Positions 52,625 to 61,842 of a DNA stretch of 64,000 nt are shown in pieces. The stretch comes from Bacillus sp. 03113. Its GTDB lineage: Bacteria > Bacillota > Bacilli > Bacillales > Cytobacillaceae. The first letter of the stretch is position 1. Each line of letters opens with the position of its first letter. A program made the translations under genes and the position numbers. The stretch lies in the NCBI RefSeq assembly GCF_006546985.1, contig NZ_VATK01000020.1, positions 1 to 64,000 on the forward strand, read 5' to 3'. The notes beneath the pieces are model-generated. The model was not told where the DNA came from and searched no databases. It saw only the letters and a program-made list of their open reading frames with translations.

Positions 52625-53134
52625 TTAATCAGGCATTTTTCTAGCAAATCGGTCATCGGCCCGTTTATGTATAGCTTTTTCTGATACCTCACCCATCCAA
52701 CCGGTCAATACAGCCCCCTTAGGAACATCAAAATCCGGCACGAACGGCTTAATATCCAATAGAGGTGTTCCATCAAGCACATCTACTTTTTTTAAATCTA
52801 TATAACAACCATGAATACGTTCGACCTCGACCACAGAAATCCCAATCGAATTAGGACGAACCGGCGCTCTTGTAGCAAATACACCACGTTCCTGAACATC
52901 TAGGAACGGTCTTACCTTCAGGCGAGTCGGTCCTGCCAAATGGAAAAAATAGATTAAGATAACATGTGAAAATCCTTCTAAATCTTTCAATCCTTCTACA
53001 TACTGCGGCAGCACCTCCACAGATCCAGAAGCTGCCATATCCCCGACTGGCTGAATCGGCATATTATCAGGTGTTATAAACGGACTTCGGATAACACCTA
53101 TAGGACTCAGCGTGATTTCAGGTAATAGGTTCAT
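52625..53134 (-). CDS. trmO: tRNA (t6A37)-N6-methyltransferase TrmO
   Basis: The 169-aa protein matches the UPF0066/TrmO family: SPIGVIRSPF, FSHVILIYFFHLA, TRAPVRPNSIGISVVEVE and LDIKPFVPDFD are all in place. TrmO uses SAM to methylate N6-threonylcarbamoyladenosine-37 in tRNA-Thr. The C-terminal WMGEVSE extension is as in other members. Next gene 18 nt downstream is a GNAT. Confidence 0.87.
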   Translation of the reverse strand: MNLLPEITLSPIGVIRSPFITPDNMPIQPVGDMAASGSVEVLPQYVEGLKDLEGFSHVILIYFFHLAGPTRLKVRPFLDVQERGVFATRAPVRPNSIGISVVEVERIHGCYIDLKKVDVLDGTPLLDIKPFVPDFDVPKGAVLTGWMGEVSEKAIHKRADDRFARKMPD

Positions 53135-53240
53135 TCAATCTGCACCTCAAATCGATAATTATAGATAATGAAAATTCTAATATAATAGGTTAAAGCAAAC
53201 TCTCTCTGCAACACAAGAATAGTAGTCTTTTATGTATAAA

Positions 53241-53570
53241 TTACATTTCGAAAAATGTATCCCTCTCTACTTTACAAATTCTTAATGCGAATTTTTCGTA
53301 CCATTCTGTTTTGCCTTTTTCTTGTGCAACTTTATGAGCCGAATTTTCCTTCCAATTTTTAATGGCATCTAAAGAGTCCCAATATGAAACTGTAATCCCT
53401 AGTTCTCTATCACGAGCACTTTCTACACCTAAGAATCCCTTTTGTTGGGAAGCTAACTCTACCATTTTTTCTGCCATTCTCCCATAACCATTTTCCCCTT
53501 CAGTTCGCTGAGAAGAAAATATCACCGCATAATATGGTGGTTGAGGAGTTTTTGCAATCCCACTCATCAT
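53241..53570 (-). CDS. ABM family protein (YqjZ-like)
   Basis: The 109-aa protein has an ABM ferredoxin-like fold: YYAVIFSSQRTEGENGYGRM, LGVESARDRELGITVSYW and HKVAQEKGKTEWYEKFALRI, as in Bacillus YqjZ-type proteins. Third ABM-type gene in the window. Probable small oxygenase; substrate unknown. Confidence 0.8.
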   Translation of the reverse strand: MMSGIAKTPQPPYYAVIFSSQRTEGENGYGRMAEKMVELASQQKGFLGVESARDRELGITVSYWDSLDAIKNWKENSAHKVAQEKGKTEWYEKFALRICKVERDTFFEM

Positions 53571-53853
53571 TTAGTTCCCCCAATAAGTTAGTTTTGAAAT
53601 ATTCCTACATTGAAAATTTTAACATATTTTTCTTTATCTATAAGATAACATAATAAAAAGGGGCTTCACGATCTCTAATCCTGTTCAGATGTCTATTAAT
53701 GAATAATGGGCGTACCTAATTTGCCCTTCTTTTTTTTCGAATCCTAATGTTTTCATTTTTAAACAATAGCTTCTAAAATACAAAAATATTTTTTTAAGAC
53801 TTTTTATTGTCTTATTATGTCTAACGTATAGAAAGAAAAAAGGGGGAGTCTCC

Positions 53854-54372
53854 TTGGAAATAATGAAACTACTAAAAAAAGCAAAAAAAGGAGATGATGA
53901 GGCATTTTACGAATTGATGCAAGTTCATAAAGTTCAATTACTAAGGATAGCGATGTCTTACCTGCGAAATGAAGAGGATGCATTAGAAGCGTTACAGGAA
54001 GTAACGTTTAGAGCTTATTGCTCTATAAAAAAAGTGAAGCATGCTGAATATTTTGCTACATGGATTATCCGAATCATGCTTAATTACTGCTACGATCAAA
54101 GTCGAAAAAAAAAGAGGATTGCAAACCCAAGTTTAATAGAAAATAAAGCAGAAATGATGGATTACAGCCAAACGTTAGAAATTGAAGAAGCCTTGCTTAA
54201 AATAGATCCGAAAAGTCGCGAGGTTATCATCCTAAAGTATTATCATGATCTTAAGATAAAAGATATTGCAGAAATTTTAGAAAGCCCAGAAAGCACCATT
54301 AAAACATGGCTCTATAAAGGATTGAAAGCACTTCAAGATCAATTAGGAGAAAGAGGTGAGATGAATGTTTGA
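53854..54372 (+). CDS. ECF-type sigma factor (second copy)
   Basis: The 172-aa protein starts at TTG with AGGGGGAG upstream. Region 2 DEAFYELMQVHKVQLLRIAMSYL and EEDALEALQEV, region 4 LKIKDIAEILESPESTIKTWLYKGLK. Overlaps the anti-sigma gene by 8 nt, exactly the overlap of the pair at 26939. The two sigma factors look paralogous by motif order. Confidence 0.9.
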   Translation: MEIMKLLKKAKKGDDEAFYELMQVHKVQLLRIAMSYLRNEEDALEALQEVTFRAYCSIKKVKHAEYFATWIIRIMLNYCYDQSRKKKRIANPSLIENKAEMMDYSQTLEIEEALLKIDPKSREVIILKYYHDLKIKDIAEILESPESTIKTWLYKGLKALQDQLGERGEMNV

Positions 54373-55675
54373 TAAAGAAAAGAGGGAATTAGAAAAATCA
54401 AGATATATATATAATTTTCTTTCCATTTCAGAAGAAAAGGCTGATCTAGCAATTCTTGAAGGCATAAAACGTGTAAAAAGTAGGAAGAAGAAAAAACATC
54501 TCCCGATTAAGATGCTTCTCACTGCAAGCATCCTCATTATTACCTTTATTTCTTCGGTTAATGTTTCCGATACGGTGGCGGATTATGTTTCAAATATACC
54601 TGGAATAGATAAGATTATCGGGTTGGTCCGCTATGATAAAGGATTATTGGCAGCAGTTGAAAATAATTATATTCAAAAAATTGATGCTACAGATGAACAC
54701 GACGGAATAAAGGTAACTTTAGATTCAATCATCCATGATGAAAAGAATTTAATCTTTTTTTATAAATATCAAGCTGATAATGAAGAACTAAAGATCTCTC
54801 CCGAAAACATAAAGTTGTTGAATAATAAAGGAGAGCCCTTTCCTGATGAGGTTCTAGGTCAATTAAAAACAGGGAATAAGGATTCACTACTAGAAATAAG
54901 ATACCGTTTAACAGATAGAGAACCTTTGCCTAAAGATCTTATCCTTTCTTTTCAATTTAGCAAAAATTGGGATCATCAAGAAGGGGTTTGGAACATCCCC
55001 TTTACACTAGATGAAGAAAAATTTGCGGCAAAGAAAGTTCTTGAACTAAATAAAACCGTTGAGATTGAAGGACAAGAGATTACATTTAAAAAGGTAACAT
55101 TATATCCTTCCCTTACAGCAGTTGATGTGTTATATAATCTACAAAACAGCAAACAAATTTTTGGAATTAATGATCTTCAACTAGAAGATGAAAAGGGTCA
55201 AATTTGGAAATCAAATCATTTAGAACCCATTAAGGTTAACAAAAATGAAGAAACGATTTATTTAGAGAGCAACTACTTCACCAATCCTAAAGAATTACAC
55301 TTACGTTTTAACTCTATCCGTGCACTTGATAAAGATGAAATATGGGTTACGATTGACCCTATAAATCAAAAAATACTTAAAGCACCAAAAGATGGGAAAT
55401 TATCTAAGGTAGAAACTAGATCCGATGAACTTTACATTCAATTGGAAGCCAAACCATATTATTTTAACAAACAACTTTTTATGTATGCAGAAGATATGCA
55501 AGGCAACATTATTGGTAAAAATAAACCATTTGGAGCAGGTTGGTCACCAGGTGACGACCATATCACTTATAAGGTCCCATATTCATCCGAAGAAGCAGGC
55601 ACTGGACCTGTCAAACTCGAATTAATAGACTATCCTACAACCATACAAAAAGAAGTAAAACTAAAAATAAAATAG
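54365..55675 (+). CDS. DUF4179 anti-sigma factor (second copy)
   Basis: The 436-aa protein has a cytoplasmic N-terminus, one TM helix near 50-66 (MLLTASILIITFISSVNV) and a DUF4179 extracytoplasmic domain starting VADYVSNIPGIDKIIGLVRY. It is about 95 aa longer than its paralogue at 25921, with an extra C-terminal domain. Same overlap with the sigma factor. Likely sequesters it. Confidence 0.85.
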   Translation: MFDKEKRELEKSRYIYNFLSISEEKADLAILEGIKRVKSRKKKKHLPIKMLLTASILIITFISSVNVSDTVADYVSNIPGIDKIIGLVRYDKGLLAAVENNYIQKIDATDEHDGIKVTLDSIIHDEKNLIFFYKYQADNEELKISPENIKLLNNKGEPFPDEVLGQLKTGNKDSLLEIRYRLTDREPLPKDLILSFQFSKNWDHQEGVWNIPFTLDEEKFAAKKVLELNKTVEIEGQEITFKKVTLYPSLTAVDVLYNLQNSKQIFGINDLQLEDEKGQIWKSNHLEPIKVNKNEETIYLESNYFTNPKELHLRFNSIRALDKDEIWVTIDPINQKILKAPKDGKLSKVETRSDELYIQLEAKPYYFNKQLFMYAEDMQGNIIGKNKPFGAGWSPGDDHITYKVPYSSEEAGTGPVKLELIDYPTTIQKEVKLKIK

Positions 55676-55708
55676 AAGCTTTTATATACTTTTTTCATGA
55701 GAACATAA

Positions 55709-55746
55709 GGCTGACTTCAAAACCGACTTTTTGGAGCCAGCTTTTT
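55709..55746 (+). terminator. Terminator of the sigma/anti-sigma operon
   Basis: GGCTGACTTCAAAA and TTTTTGGAGCCAGC pair with wobbles, followed by TTTTT, 34 nt after the anti-sigma stop. Confidence 0.7.
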
Positions 55747-55918
55747 AAATATTTTACAAATATGTGTTCTTTGCGATCATTCAGTTTCCTATAAATATAA
55801 ATTATCGAATAAAATAATTTTATCTGTCCTCATAACAACACTCCCCTAAACCTTTAATCACCACAATATATACAATTGGCTATTAACAATTCCGGCCTCG
55901 TTAAAATATAAGATGTTT

Positions 55919-56272
55919 TTAGCACTTACATATCATGAGATGATTACCATCAGGGTCTTTAAAATTAAAATACTGATTATGTTCAATTTCAGTTAGTAAT
56001 TCAACATCCTTATTCTTCATATACTCATATGCCTCTACAATATTTTCTGTATTAAAATGAAACATAGGGGTTCTAAAAATCTTTTCCTTTGAGAAAATCT
56101 TACTATCTAAAACAATTCCCGTACCTTTCATAAGTAAAACATACAAATGGCCAAATTGGATTTCTCTATCTACTGGCAAATTTAATAAGTCACAATACCA
56201 ATCACGCGCGTTTTCGATGTTACTAACTGGTATAAAGACAGCTCCAATTTGATTTAATATCGGACAATTCAT
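55919..56272 (-). CDS. VOC family glyoxalase-like protein
   Basis: The 117-aa protein is a single VOC module: IGAVFIPVSNIENARDWYCD with the conserved start of the fold, then HFNTENIVEAYEYM and FNFKDPDGNHLMICKC. Metal-site candidates are in FNFKDPDGN and the N-terminal module. Forms dimers in the family. Substrate unknown. Confidence 0.85.
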   Translation of the reverse strand: MNCPILNQIGAVFIPVSNIENARDWYCDLLNLPVDREIQFGHLYVLLMKGTGIVLDSKIFSKEKIFRTPMFHFNTENIVEAYEYMKNKDVELLTEIEHNQYFNFKDPDGNHLMICKC

Positions 56273-56360
56273 AAAAACGCCTCCAAGTTTTTACTAATTC
56301 TCTTGTATAGGCTTCGCTTTTGTATGAAAATATCCTTCCATAATTCCCCTACTACTATAC

Positions 56361-56816
56361 TTATATTTTTGTTGCCATAATCATTGACTGTGGATAAAAT
56401 CCCAATTTCTGATAAAATGACACTGCCTCATTCCCATACACGACTGTCAATTCAATTTCATTTATATTATTTTCCTTAAACCAATCCATGGCACTATTCA
56501 TTAATCTGTTGCCTAATCCAATTCTTCGGTACTTTTCATCCACAAAAAGAACTTCTATCTTCCCGCTTACTCTTTTACTATAGGCGATACAAAACCCTAT
56601 TATATTGTTCGTTTGTACGTCAATTAATAATTCAATTCTGTATTCTCCTGTTTTTGCTTTTTTTCTATACTCTTCTATACGTTCTTCAAAGGTTACTCTT
56701 GGATAGCTGCCAGAAAAATAGGTTGATTTACGATTATGGTATTCATGTAGTTTATTTAATGGGTCTCTTAATAATTCTATTTCATCAAGAGTTATCAGAT
56801 TTGTAATAATTTCCAC
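56361..56816 (-). CDS. GNAT acetyltransferase (151 aa)
   Basis: GNAT fold: VLFVDEKYRRIGLGNRLM is the acetyl-CoA loop, followed by IELTVVYGNEAVSFYQKLGFYPQ. Sixth GNAT of the window. No Shine-Dalgarno other than GTGTAAGAGTG. Substrate unknown. Confidence 0.83.
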   Translation of the reverse strand: MEIITNLITLDEIELLRDPLNKLHEYHNRKSTYFSGSYPRVTFEERIEEYRKKAKTGEYRIELLIDVQTNNIIGFCIAYSKRVSGKIEVLFVDEKYRRIGLGNRLMNSAMDWFKENNINEIELTVVYGNEAVSFYQKLGFYPQSMIMATKI

Positions 56817-56877
56817 TCTTACACCTCACCAATCTACTTTTCTGCAATAAAACTACATGCTATTTCATTATCATTAA

Positions 56878-57390
56878 TTATGTTGCCGCCGATGCAGAAC
56901 TATTTCTTCTTCTTTTTTCTATTGCATTGACGCCCATTACAACCGCTATTAGCTCTTCTGATGAAGGATCGTCTTCATTATGAACTAATTGGTAAGCCGG
57001 TGATGAAAAGAAACCACTGATTCTATCAAATTTTGCAACTACCTCTGTCTCATTTTTATAGATCATATATTGCTTTGAAAAAGCTTCAGATTTTATCTGA
57101 AATACTTCACGATCATATGCATGATATTCATACTTCTTAGAGAAAAAAGAAAATTTGCCTTTTAAAATCCCAATTTCTGTTCCTTGATTATTGTAGATTT
57201 TCCAACCAAGTCCAAAGAATGGAAACTTGCCGCTGACTTTTACATTTCCTTCTAGATCAATAACCTCAATTCCAGAGGTAAGAATACCACTCAGATCAAG
57301 CTCTCCTACTTTTTCCTTTGAGTCGTTAAAGATCTCTGTCCTTCCAGCAGAAAAAAAGTTATCAGAAAAATATAATGTTTCCTGTGCCAC
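56878..57390 (-). CDS. LURP-one-related / tubby C2-like protein
   Basis: The 170-aa protein is a repeat of short beta strands around the segments RTEIFNDSKEKVGELDL, KIYNNQGTEIGILKGKF and YMIYKNETEVVAKFD, typical of LURP-one-related proteins. The fold is tubby-like; function in bacteria unknown. GGGGTTTC before ATG is a weak site. Stand-alone. Confidence 0.75.
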   Translation of the reverse strand: MAQETLYFSDNFFSAGRTEIFNDSKEKVGELDLSGILTSGIEVIDLEGNVKVSGKFPFFGLGWKIYNNQGTEIGILKGKFSFFSKKYEYHAYDREVFQIKSEAFSKQYMIYKNETEVVAKFDRISGFFSSPAYQLVHNEDDPSSEELIAVVMGVNAIEKRRRNSSASAAT

Positions 57391-57538
57391 AGAAACCCCT
57401 TCTTTCGATTTAGCTTATTAGGCTCTATAAATAATAAAACATATTAAATCCTTTTTTATCCAATAATTATTATATACGTATTAATCGTCTATTAGTTTTC
57501 AAAATTCAATAAAAATTTTGATTAGTAGTGAAAGAAAA

Positions 57539-57574
57539 AGCCTGTTTTTGAAAAAAAGAGATCAAAAACAGGCT
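57539..57574 (-). terminator. Hairpin family 1, terminator of the lipoprotein gene
   Basis: AGCCTGTTTTTG...CAAAAACAGGCT. On the minus strand it is followed by TTTTTCTTTC and lies 52 nt after the lipoprotein stop. Confidence 0.75.
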
Positions 57575-57626
57575 GGTACATATATTTATTACGTTGAATA
57601 ACTACTTAGATAGGCTTTATTAATCT

Positions 57627-58055
57627 TTATTCTTCTGACAAAATTAACTCTCTTAGTTGATTTGTAAACTTGGACGAAGTTAGGTATGTTTCTCCCTCTC
57701 CTACCATGTACATTAGGATGCTTGATTCATTTTCATTTCCCAACCATAGGTGAATGGCATGTTTGGGAAATTTATCTCCATATCCAACGATCAAATCAAA
57801 GTCAGGGTCGACTACGTTCATAGCTGATTCCTGTTTGGTTGCGGTTCTGATCGCTCCCTCAAAGATTTTAATGGATTGTTTATCATCGAAGGATAACATG
57901 ATATCTTGATTTATGTCGCCAACCCCATTGGATTTAGATACTTCCACCTTTTTTACCTTTTCATCCAACAGAACCATCGTTTCTCCTTGGTTCAATTGAC
58001 AACCTGAAATAACTACTATACCTAAAAGTATTAGCAATAAATATAAAACTTTCAA
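57627..58055 (-). CDS. Small lipoprotein (YhfM-like domain)
   Basis: 142 aa from TTG 58055, placed just after AGTAGGTATA with GGGAGAG further up; a frame start at 58103 is possible. Signal KVLYLLLILLGIVVISGC ends in the lipobox ISGC with Cys about residue 19. The rest is a small beta domain (VEVSKSNGVGDINQDI...). Tethered outside the membrane. Function unknown. Confidence 0.75.
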   Translation of the reverse strand: MKVLYLLLILLGIVVISGCQLNQGETMVLLDEKVKKVEVSKSNGVGDINQDIMLSFDDKQSIKIFEGAIRTATKQESAMNVVDPDFDLIVGYGDKFPKHAIHLWLGNENESSILMYMVGEGETYLTSSKFTNQLRELILSEE

Positions 58056-58170
58056 TATACCTACTCTCCCATAAACTATGTAAAATATATCATGTTTACT
58101 CATTTAACCATTCGTAGAATGTTAAATGCAGCTTGATCAATTTCTTCTGAGAAAATACTTAAGAAACTAC

Positions 58171-58207
58171 GGCAGCTTGGAACATGAACTTAAGGTTCCA
58201 AGCTGCC
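58171..58207. terminator. Hairpin family 2 (GGCAG...CTGCC)
   Basis: GGCAGCTTGGAAC-atgaacttaa-GGTTCCAAGCTGCC, a 13-bp near-perfect stem. Same plan as 39041-39077. It lies after the SRPBCC stop on the minus strand. Confidence 0.65.
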
Positions 58208-58270
58208 TCTACTATGATTAAGCAAATCTTTTTATATCCTCTACTCTGGACGGATTCGTATATGAAAAAG

Positions 58271-58780
58271 TTATTGAATCGATTGTAGATGCTCAGCAAG
58301 GCGATCCCAAGTTTCAGTAATTCCTTGCTCCATCCCCATTTCCATAACGGTTTTGAGTGCTTCAGCAGAAGGGAATTTAGAACGGCTGATGAGCTTCGTC
58401 TTTCCTTCGTACTCTACAAAAGTCATTGTGATCTCAGATGGCGGCATCCCCTCCGCTTCATTTCCTTCAGCATCAGAGAAATAGTCGATATAAACGACCT
58501 TTTCATTCTCTACTATTTCCTGGTAGACGCCTTTACCCCAAGATTCGAAACCGTAGAAATCCCCTTGTTTCTCGTCAATGCACTTCATGCAGTAATGCCA
58601 AATGCCGCCCGGACGAAAATCGACGTTGCAAACCGTTAAGATCCAGCCGCGAGGGCCCCACCACTCCTTCAAATGCTCAGCCTCTGAAAACGCTTTGAAT
58701 ACAAGCTCGCGCGGTGCATTAAAAACACGCTCTAAAATAAGTTCCGGACCGTCTGTCTTTATACTCATTTTATTTGTCAT
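58271..58780 (-). CDS. SRPBCC (AHSA1-like) domain protein
   Basis: The 169-aa protein has the AHSA1 opening LILERVFNAPRELVFKAFSEAEHLKEWWGPRGW, then GGIWHYCM and TMTFVEYEGKTKLISRSKF. Helix-grip fold binding a hydrophobic ligand. GGAGGAG precedes the ATG. It follows an ArsR-type repressor by 19 nt, the standard ArsR-SRPBCC pairing. Confidence 0.88.
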   Translation of the reverse strand: MTNKMSIKTDGPELILERVFNAPRELVFKAFSEAEHLKEWWGPRGWILTVCNVDFRPGGIWHYCMKCIDEKQGDFYGFESWGKGVYQEIVENEKVVYIDYFSDAEGNEAEGMPPSEITMTFVEYEGKTKLISRSKFPSAEALKTVMEMGMEQGITETWDRLAEHLQSIQ

Positions 58781-58798
58781 TCAAATCTCCTCCAAAAT

Positions 58799-59131
58799 TC
58801 AATTTTGTTTGTTTTCGTTGGATTGAAGCTTTTGCAGGTAATTCTCCAAATTATCGAATCGTTCGTTCCAAATACTTCGGTAAGCTTCAAGCCATTCATC
58901 CAGTTCTTGGAATGGCTCTGATCGGAGCTTGTAGTTACGGCGATTGGCGACAGCCTGTACGTCAACCAGCCCGGCCTCCAATAGGACATGGAGATGCTTC
59001 GAGGCTTGAGGCTGACGGAGTTGAAGGCGATTAGCGATATCCCCTACATTTAATGGACCTTCGATTAAGAGCTCTACAATACGTAAGCGGTTTGGTTCGG
59101 CAAGTGCGCTAAATGTTGTTACATTCATCAT
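58799..59131 (-). CDS. ArsR/SmtB family winged-helix regulator
   Basis: The 110-aa protein has a winged helix: FSALAEPNRLRIVELLIEGPLNVGDIANRL and QASKHLHVLLEAGLV. There are no Cys residues in the helix, so it is not of the metal-sensing type. It precedes the SRPBCC gene and lies downstream of the inverted repeat at 59165-59239, its candidate operator. Confidence 0.88.
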   Translation of the reverse strand: MMNVTTFSALAEPNRLRIVELLIEGPLNVGDIANRLQLRQPQASKHLHVLLEAGLVDVQAVANRRNYKLRSEPFQELDEWLEAYRSIWNERFDNLENYLQKLQSNENKQN

Positions 59132-59164
59132 TCAGATGTTCCTTTAATGAATCATTTCTTACAT

Positions 59165-59239
59165 TTAGTATGGTGCCGGATTTCCCCACAATTTCAGTCA
59201 CATCAATCACCCCTTTTCGTCTGTTTGTTACCATACTAA
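59165..59239. promoter_or_regulatory. Perfect 10-bp inverted repeat upstream of arsR
   Basis: TTAGTATGGT (59165-59174) and ACCATACTAA (59230-59239) are exact reverse complements separated by 55 nt. On the minus strand the outer copy overlaps TATTAGTATG after TATAAG (59246 area), near where transcription of arsR would begin. Suggests a repressor bridging two sites. Confidence 0.5.
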
Positions 59240-59383
59240 TACTTATAATATACCTTTTTATGAATATTCTCGTCAAGGAATATTAAAAATAGTAATACTA
59301 TTTTTTTCAAGTACAAAAGCAATCTCTTTAAAAATGAAAATTCTAAAAGATGGCTTTTTTCAATATTTCACCATTTATTACCA

Positions 59384-60091
59384 CTACCTAACAGATGCCG
59401 ATTCTACGTTTAATATTCGATTCAGTTCTTTAAGCTTTTTGATTTGATAGGTTGAAATAATTCCAGTGTCATTGGGTTTCATTTTAGGGTTGAACCAGCA
59501 TGTATCTAGGCCAGCTCGCTGCCCGCCTTTGATATCTGCGTTTAAGGAGTCACCAATGATTAATCCTTTTTCTACAGAAAAATAAGGAATTCGTGCAAAA
59601 ACATAATCAAAATATTCCTTCATTGGCTTTTGAAAACCAGTATCCTCTGAAACAAAAATATCCTTAAATAGCGGATATAAACCCGAATTACGCAAGCGTT
59701 TATCTTGAGTCTTAGAAACTCCGTTCGTAACAATATATAAATCATATTGATTTTGCAGGTCTGTTATCAGTTCCAAGGCCCCATGAACAAGCTGGTGCCC
59801 CTCTTCTAAATAGCTTCGATAATTCTTTTCTAGTAAAACTCCATCAATCACTTGACCGAACTCCTTGAATAAAATGGAAAAACGAGTATTCACAACCTCA
59901 TCACGATCGATTTTTCCTTCCTCAAAGGATCTCCAGAGACCTTGATTTATTTTTTTATAATAAGCTTCGATTTCAGCGGTTAAGGGAATTTTTTGATCTT
60001 CAAAAAGCAAGCGCAGTGCCATGTTTTCTGCTGCACCAAAATCCAATAAAGTATCATCTACATCGAAAAATAACGTTTGATATTTTTTCAA
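59384..60091 (-). CDS. YjjG-type noncanonical pyrimidine nucleotidase (HAD family)
   Basis: The 235-aa protein has HAD motif I FFDVDDTLLDF, motif II VTNG (IVTNGVS), motif III with Lys in QKPMKEYFDY and motif IV IGDSLNADIKGG. Resembles YjjG/YfnB. It hydrolyses nucleoside monophosphates including aberrant pyrimidines. The start overlaps the DMT stop by 4 nt (ATGA), so it is the last gene of the operon 61842-59384. Confidence 0.87.
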   Translation of the reverse strand: MKKYQTLFFDVDDTLLDFGAAENMALRLLFEDQKIPLTAEIEAYYKKINQGLWRSFEEGKIDRDEVVNTRFSILFKEFGQVIDGVLLEKNYRSYLEEGHQLVHGALELITDLQNQYDLYIVTNGVSKTQDKRLRNSGLYPLFKDIFVSEDTGFQKPMKEYFDYVFARIPYFSVEKGLIIGDSLNADIKGGQRAGLDTCWFNPKMKPNDTGIISTYQIKKLKELNRILNVESASVR

Positions 60092-60621
60092 AAAAGATCT
60101 CCGCCTTTTCTGCTTTTGTTATCCAGTATGATTGCATCATGGCAAAAACCATCTTTAATCATCTTAGACACCCTTTGTTTCTCAGGTCTTCCGCCCAATT
60201 TAAATACAATAATGCCTCCACTTATGATCAGTACACCTATCAGCTGCTTGAAAGTAAAAGGGACCTTATCCAGACCTAACCAGCCCAGTGAATCCCACAA
60301 TAAAGCAAACCCGAGCTGTGATGTTAGAACGAAAGAAATGGCATAAGTAGGACCAAGCAGCTTTATCCCCTGAACCAGACAGATGACCACTCCTACCCCG
60401 AGTAAACCGCTGAACCAGTACCATGGCTTCATATTTTGTAAGATAAATAGTTGATTCCCTTCAAATATTAGACCGATCGTTAGTGAAGCTAAGAACCCCA
60501 TTCCTAATACTACTGTAGTTGTTGCCCAGGATCCCGAGCGCTCATTCACCTTACTGTTGAAAATATTTTGCAAACTAAGAAGCGAACCCGCGATAAGAGC
60601 CAATAATAGTCCTAGAATCAT
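60088..60621 (-). CDS. Half-size DMT transporter (YdcZ/DUF606)
   Basis: 177 aa from ATG 60621 (GGGAGAG site); about five TM helices (ILGLLLALIAGSLLSLQNIF at the start). Members of this family are half the size of EamA proteins and work as pairs. Between this gene and the Crp-type gene is a 59-nt gap. Partner is probably the gene at 61417-61842. Confidence 0.82.
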   Translation of the reverse strand: MILGLLLALIAGSLLSLQNIFNSKVNERSGSWATTTVVLGMGFLASLTIGLIFEGNQLFILQNMKPWYWFSGLLGVGVVICLVQGIKLLGPTYAISFVLTSQLGFALLWDSLGWLGLDKVPFTFKQLIGVLIISGGIIVFKLGGRPEKQRVSKMIKDGFCHDAIILDNKSRKGGDLF

Positions 60622-60680
60622 ATCTTTAACTCTCCCATTTTGAATCATTATGTTATAGCCTACTACATAAATAAATAAGT

Positions 60681-61379
60681 CTATTCGTAAATATTATTAC
60701 CTGCCAGCGCTCTTAACCCTTCCCAATCCTTTACTAGAATGAACCCTTTTTTACGCTCAACCAGACCTTCTATACAGAATTGTTGGATGACCCGATTCAG
60801 ATGTCTATAGCTGGTTCCAATTAAATTCGCTGCATCCATTAAATTCGCTGTGCTTAGCTGCCCTTTAAGTGGAGAATTCGATTCATCAAAGGAAACAGAC
60901 ATTAAATAGCTTGCTAATCGCACATCTACTGGGTACATCAAATTAAAGCTCAAAGAATTCGATTTAACGTAAAACTTTTGTGTAATGATTTCTAGTAAAA
61001 ATTGAAGCATAGGGGCATAATCTCTTCCGTATTTTTTCAGCCAACGATGATGAACACCAATCATACAGACAGGTGATACTGCTTCAACCGTATTGATAAT
61101 ATCAATATCCCTTACATATTCAATATCCCCGATTACCTCCAGTGGTTTCTTAAAGGAGAGAATCAATGTTTTGCCTTCTGCCGAGGTCGTATAAATCTTC
61201 ACCTTCCCCTTCACAAGTACGTACAGATAATGCGAAGGCTCTCCTTGAGAACAGATAAGTTCCCCTTGATCAAAGCTATATAGTGACAAATGCGGTATTA
61301 ATTGTTCATTTAATATGGATTCTATTTGAAAAAAATGCAAATAAGATGTTAGTTGCTCCTGATCATTGATTTCTTTCAT
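60681..61379 (-). CDS. Crp/Fnr-type regulator (YeiL-like)
   Basis: The 232-aa protein has an N-terminal cyclic-nucleotide-like domain (about 20-130; YSFDQGELICSQGEPSHYLYVLVKGKVKIY) and a C-terminal winged helix (about 160-225; LSTANLMDAANLIGTSYRHLNRVIQQF). No cluster of Cys needed for Fe-S. Resembles YeiL. Sits between two half-DMT genes, so it probably controls them. Confidence 0.85.
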   Translation of the reverse strand: MKEINDQEQLTSYLHFFQIESILNEQLIPHLSLYSFDQGELICSQGEPSHYLYVLVKGKVKIYTTSAEGKTLILSFKKPLEVIGDIEYVRDIDIINTVEAVSPVCMIGVHHRWLKKYGRDYAPMLQFLLEIITQKFYVKSNSLSFNLMYPVDVRLASYLMSVSFDESNSPLKGQLSTANLMDAANLIGTSYRHLNRVIQQFCIEGLVERKKGFILVKDWEGLRALAGNNIYE

Positions 61380-61416
61380 TACCCATTGTCACCCTCCAGC
61401 CGAATTTTCTCCATCA

Positions 61417-61842
61417 TTATAACCTAAGTATCACTACACCCAAGATCATCATACCGATCCCGATGAACTGTGGCAGTCTCATCTTCTGCTTCTCCACGCC
61501 AAACCAGCCATTACTATCTATTATAAAGGTCAAACTCAGCTGAGCAATTAGTAGAGCAGCTATCGAAAGGGTAACACCAATTTTGTGAACAGCCGTGACG
61601 TTACTGAAAATAATGACTGCCCCTAAAGCACCGCCAATTAAATAGATCGGTTTCACTTGCTTAATCCTTTTCCACTTTCTATCTCGAACGAGCATCAGGA
61701 TAAGTAACGCCATAATGAATCCAGTTAACTGGGTAATCGTCGCCGCTTGCCAAGTACCTATATCTTGACTAATCCGAGCATTCGCTACTCCCTGTAGGGT
61801 AATAAATGCCCCGCCTAAAAAAGCAAATAAACTCCCTCTCAT
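61417..61842 (-). CDS. Half-size DMT transporter (YdcZ/DUF606), partner
   Basis: The 141-aa protein has four to five TM helices (LFAFLGGAFITLQGVANARI, PIYLIGGALGAVIIFSNVTAV, LTFIIDSNGWFG). It is the first gene of the four-gene operon ending in the YjjG-like gene. GGAGATAA before the ATG. The two DUF606 genes likely form one transporter. Confidence 0.83.
   Translation of the reverse strand: MRGSLFAFLGGAFITLQGVANARISQDIGTWQAATITQLTGFIMALLILMLVRDRKWKRIKQVKPIYLIGGALGAVIIFSNVTAVHKIGVTLSIAALLIAQLSLTFIIDSNGWFGVEKQKMRLPQFIGIGMMILGVVILRL

Noticed and set aside
58438-59034. Several plus-strand frames opposite the SRPBCC and arsR genes
   Set aside because: They are shadows of well supported minus-strand genes with conserved domains, and have no ribosome binding sites.
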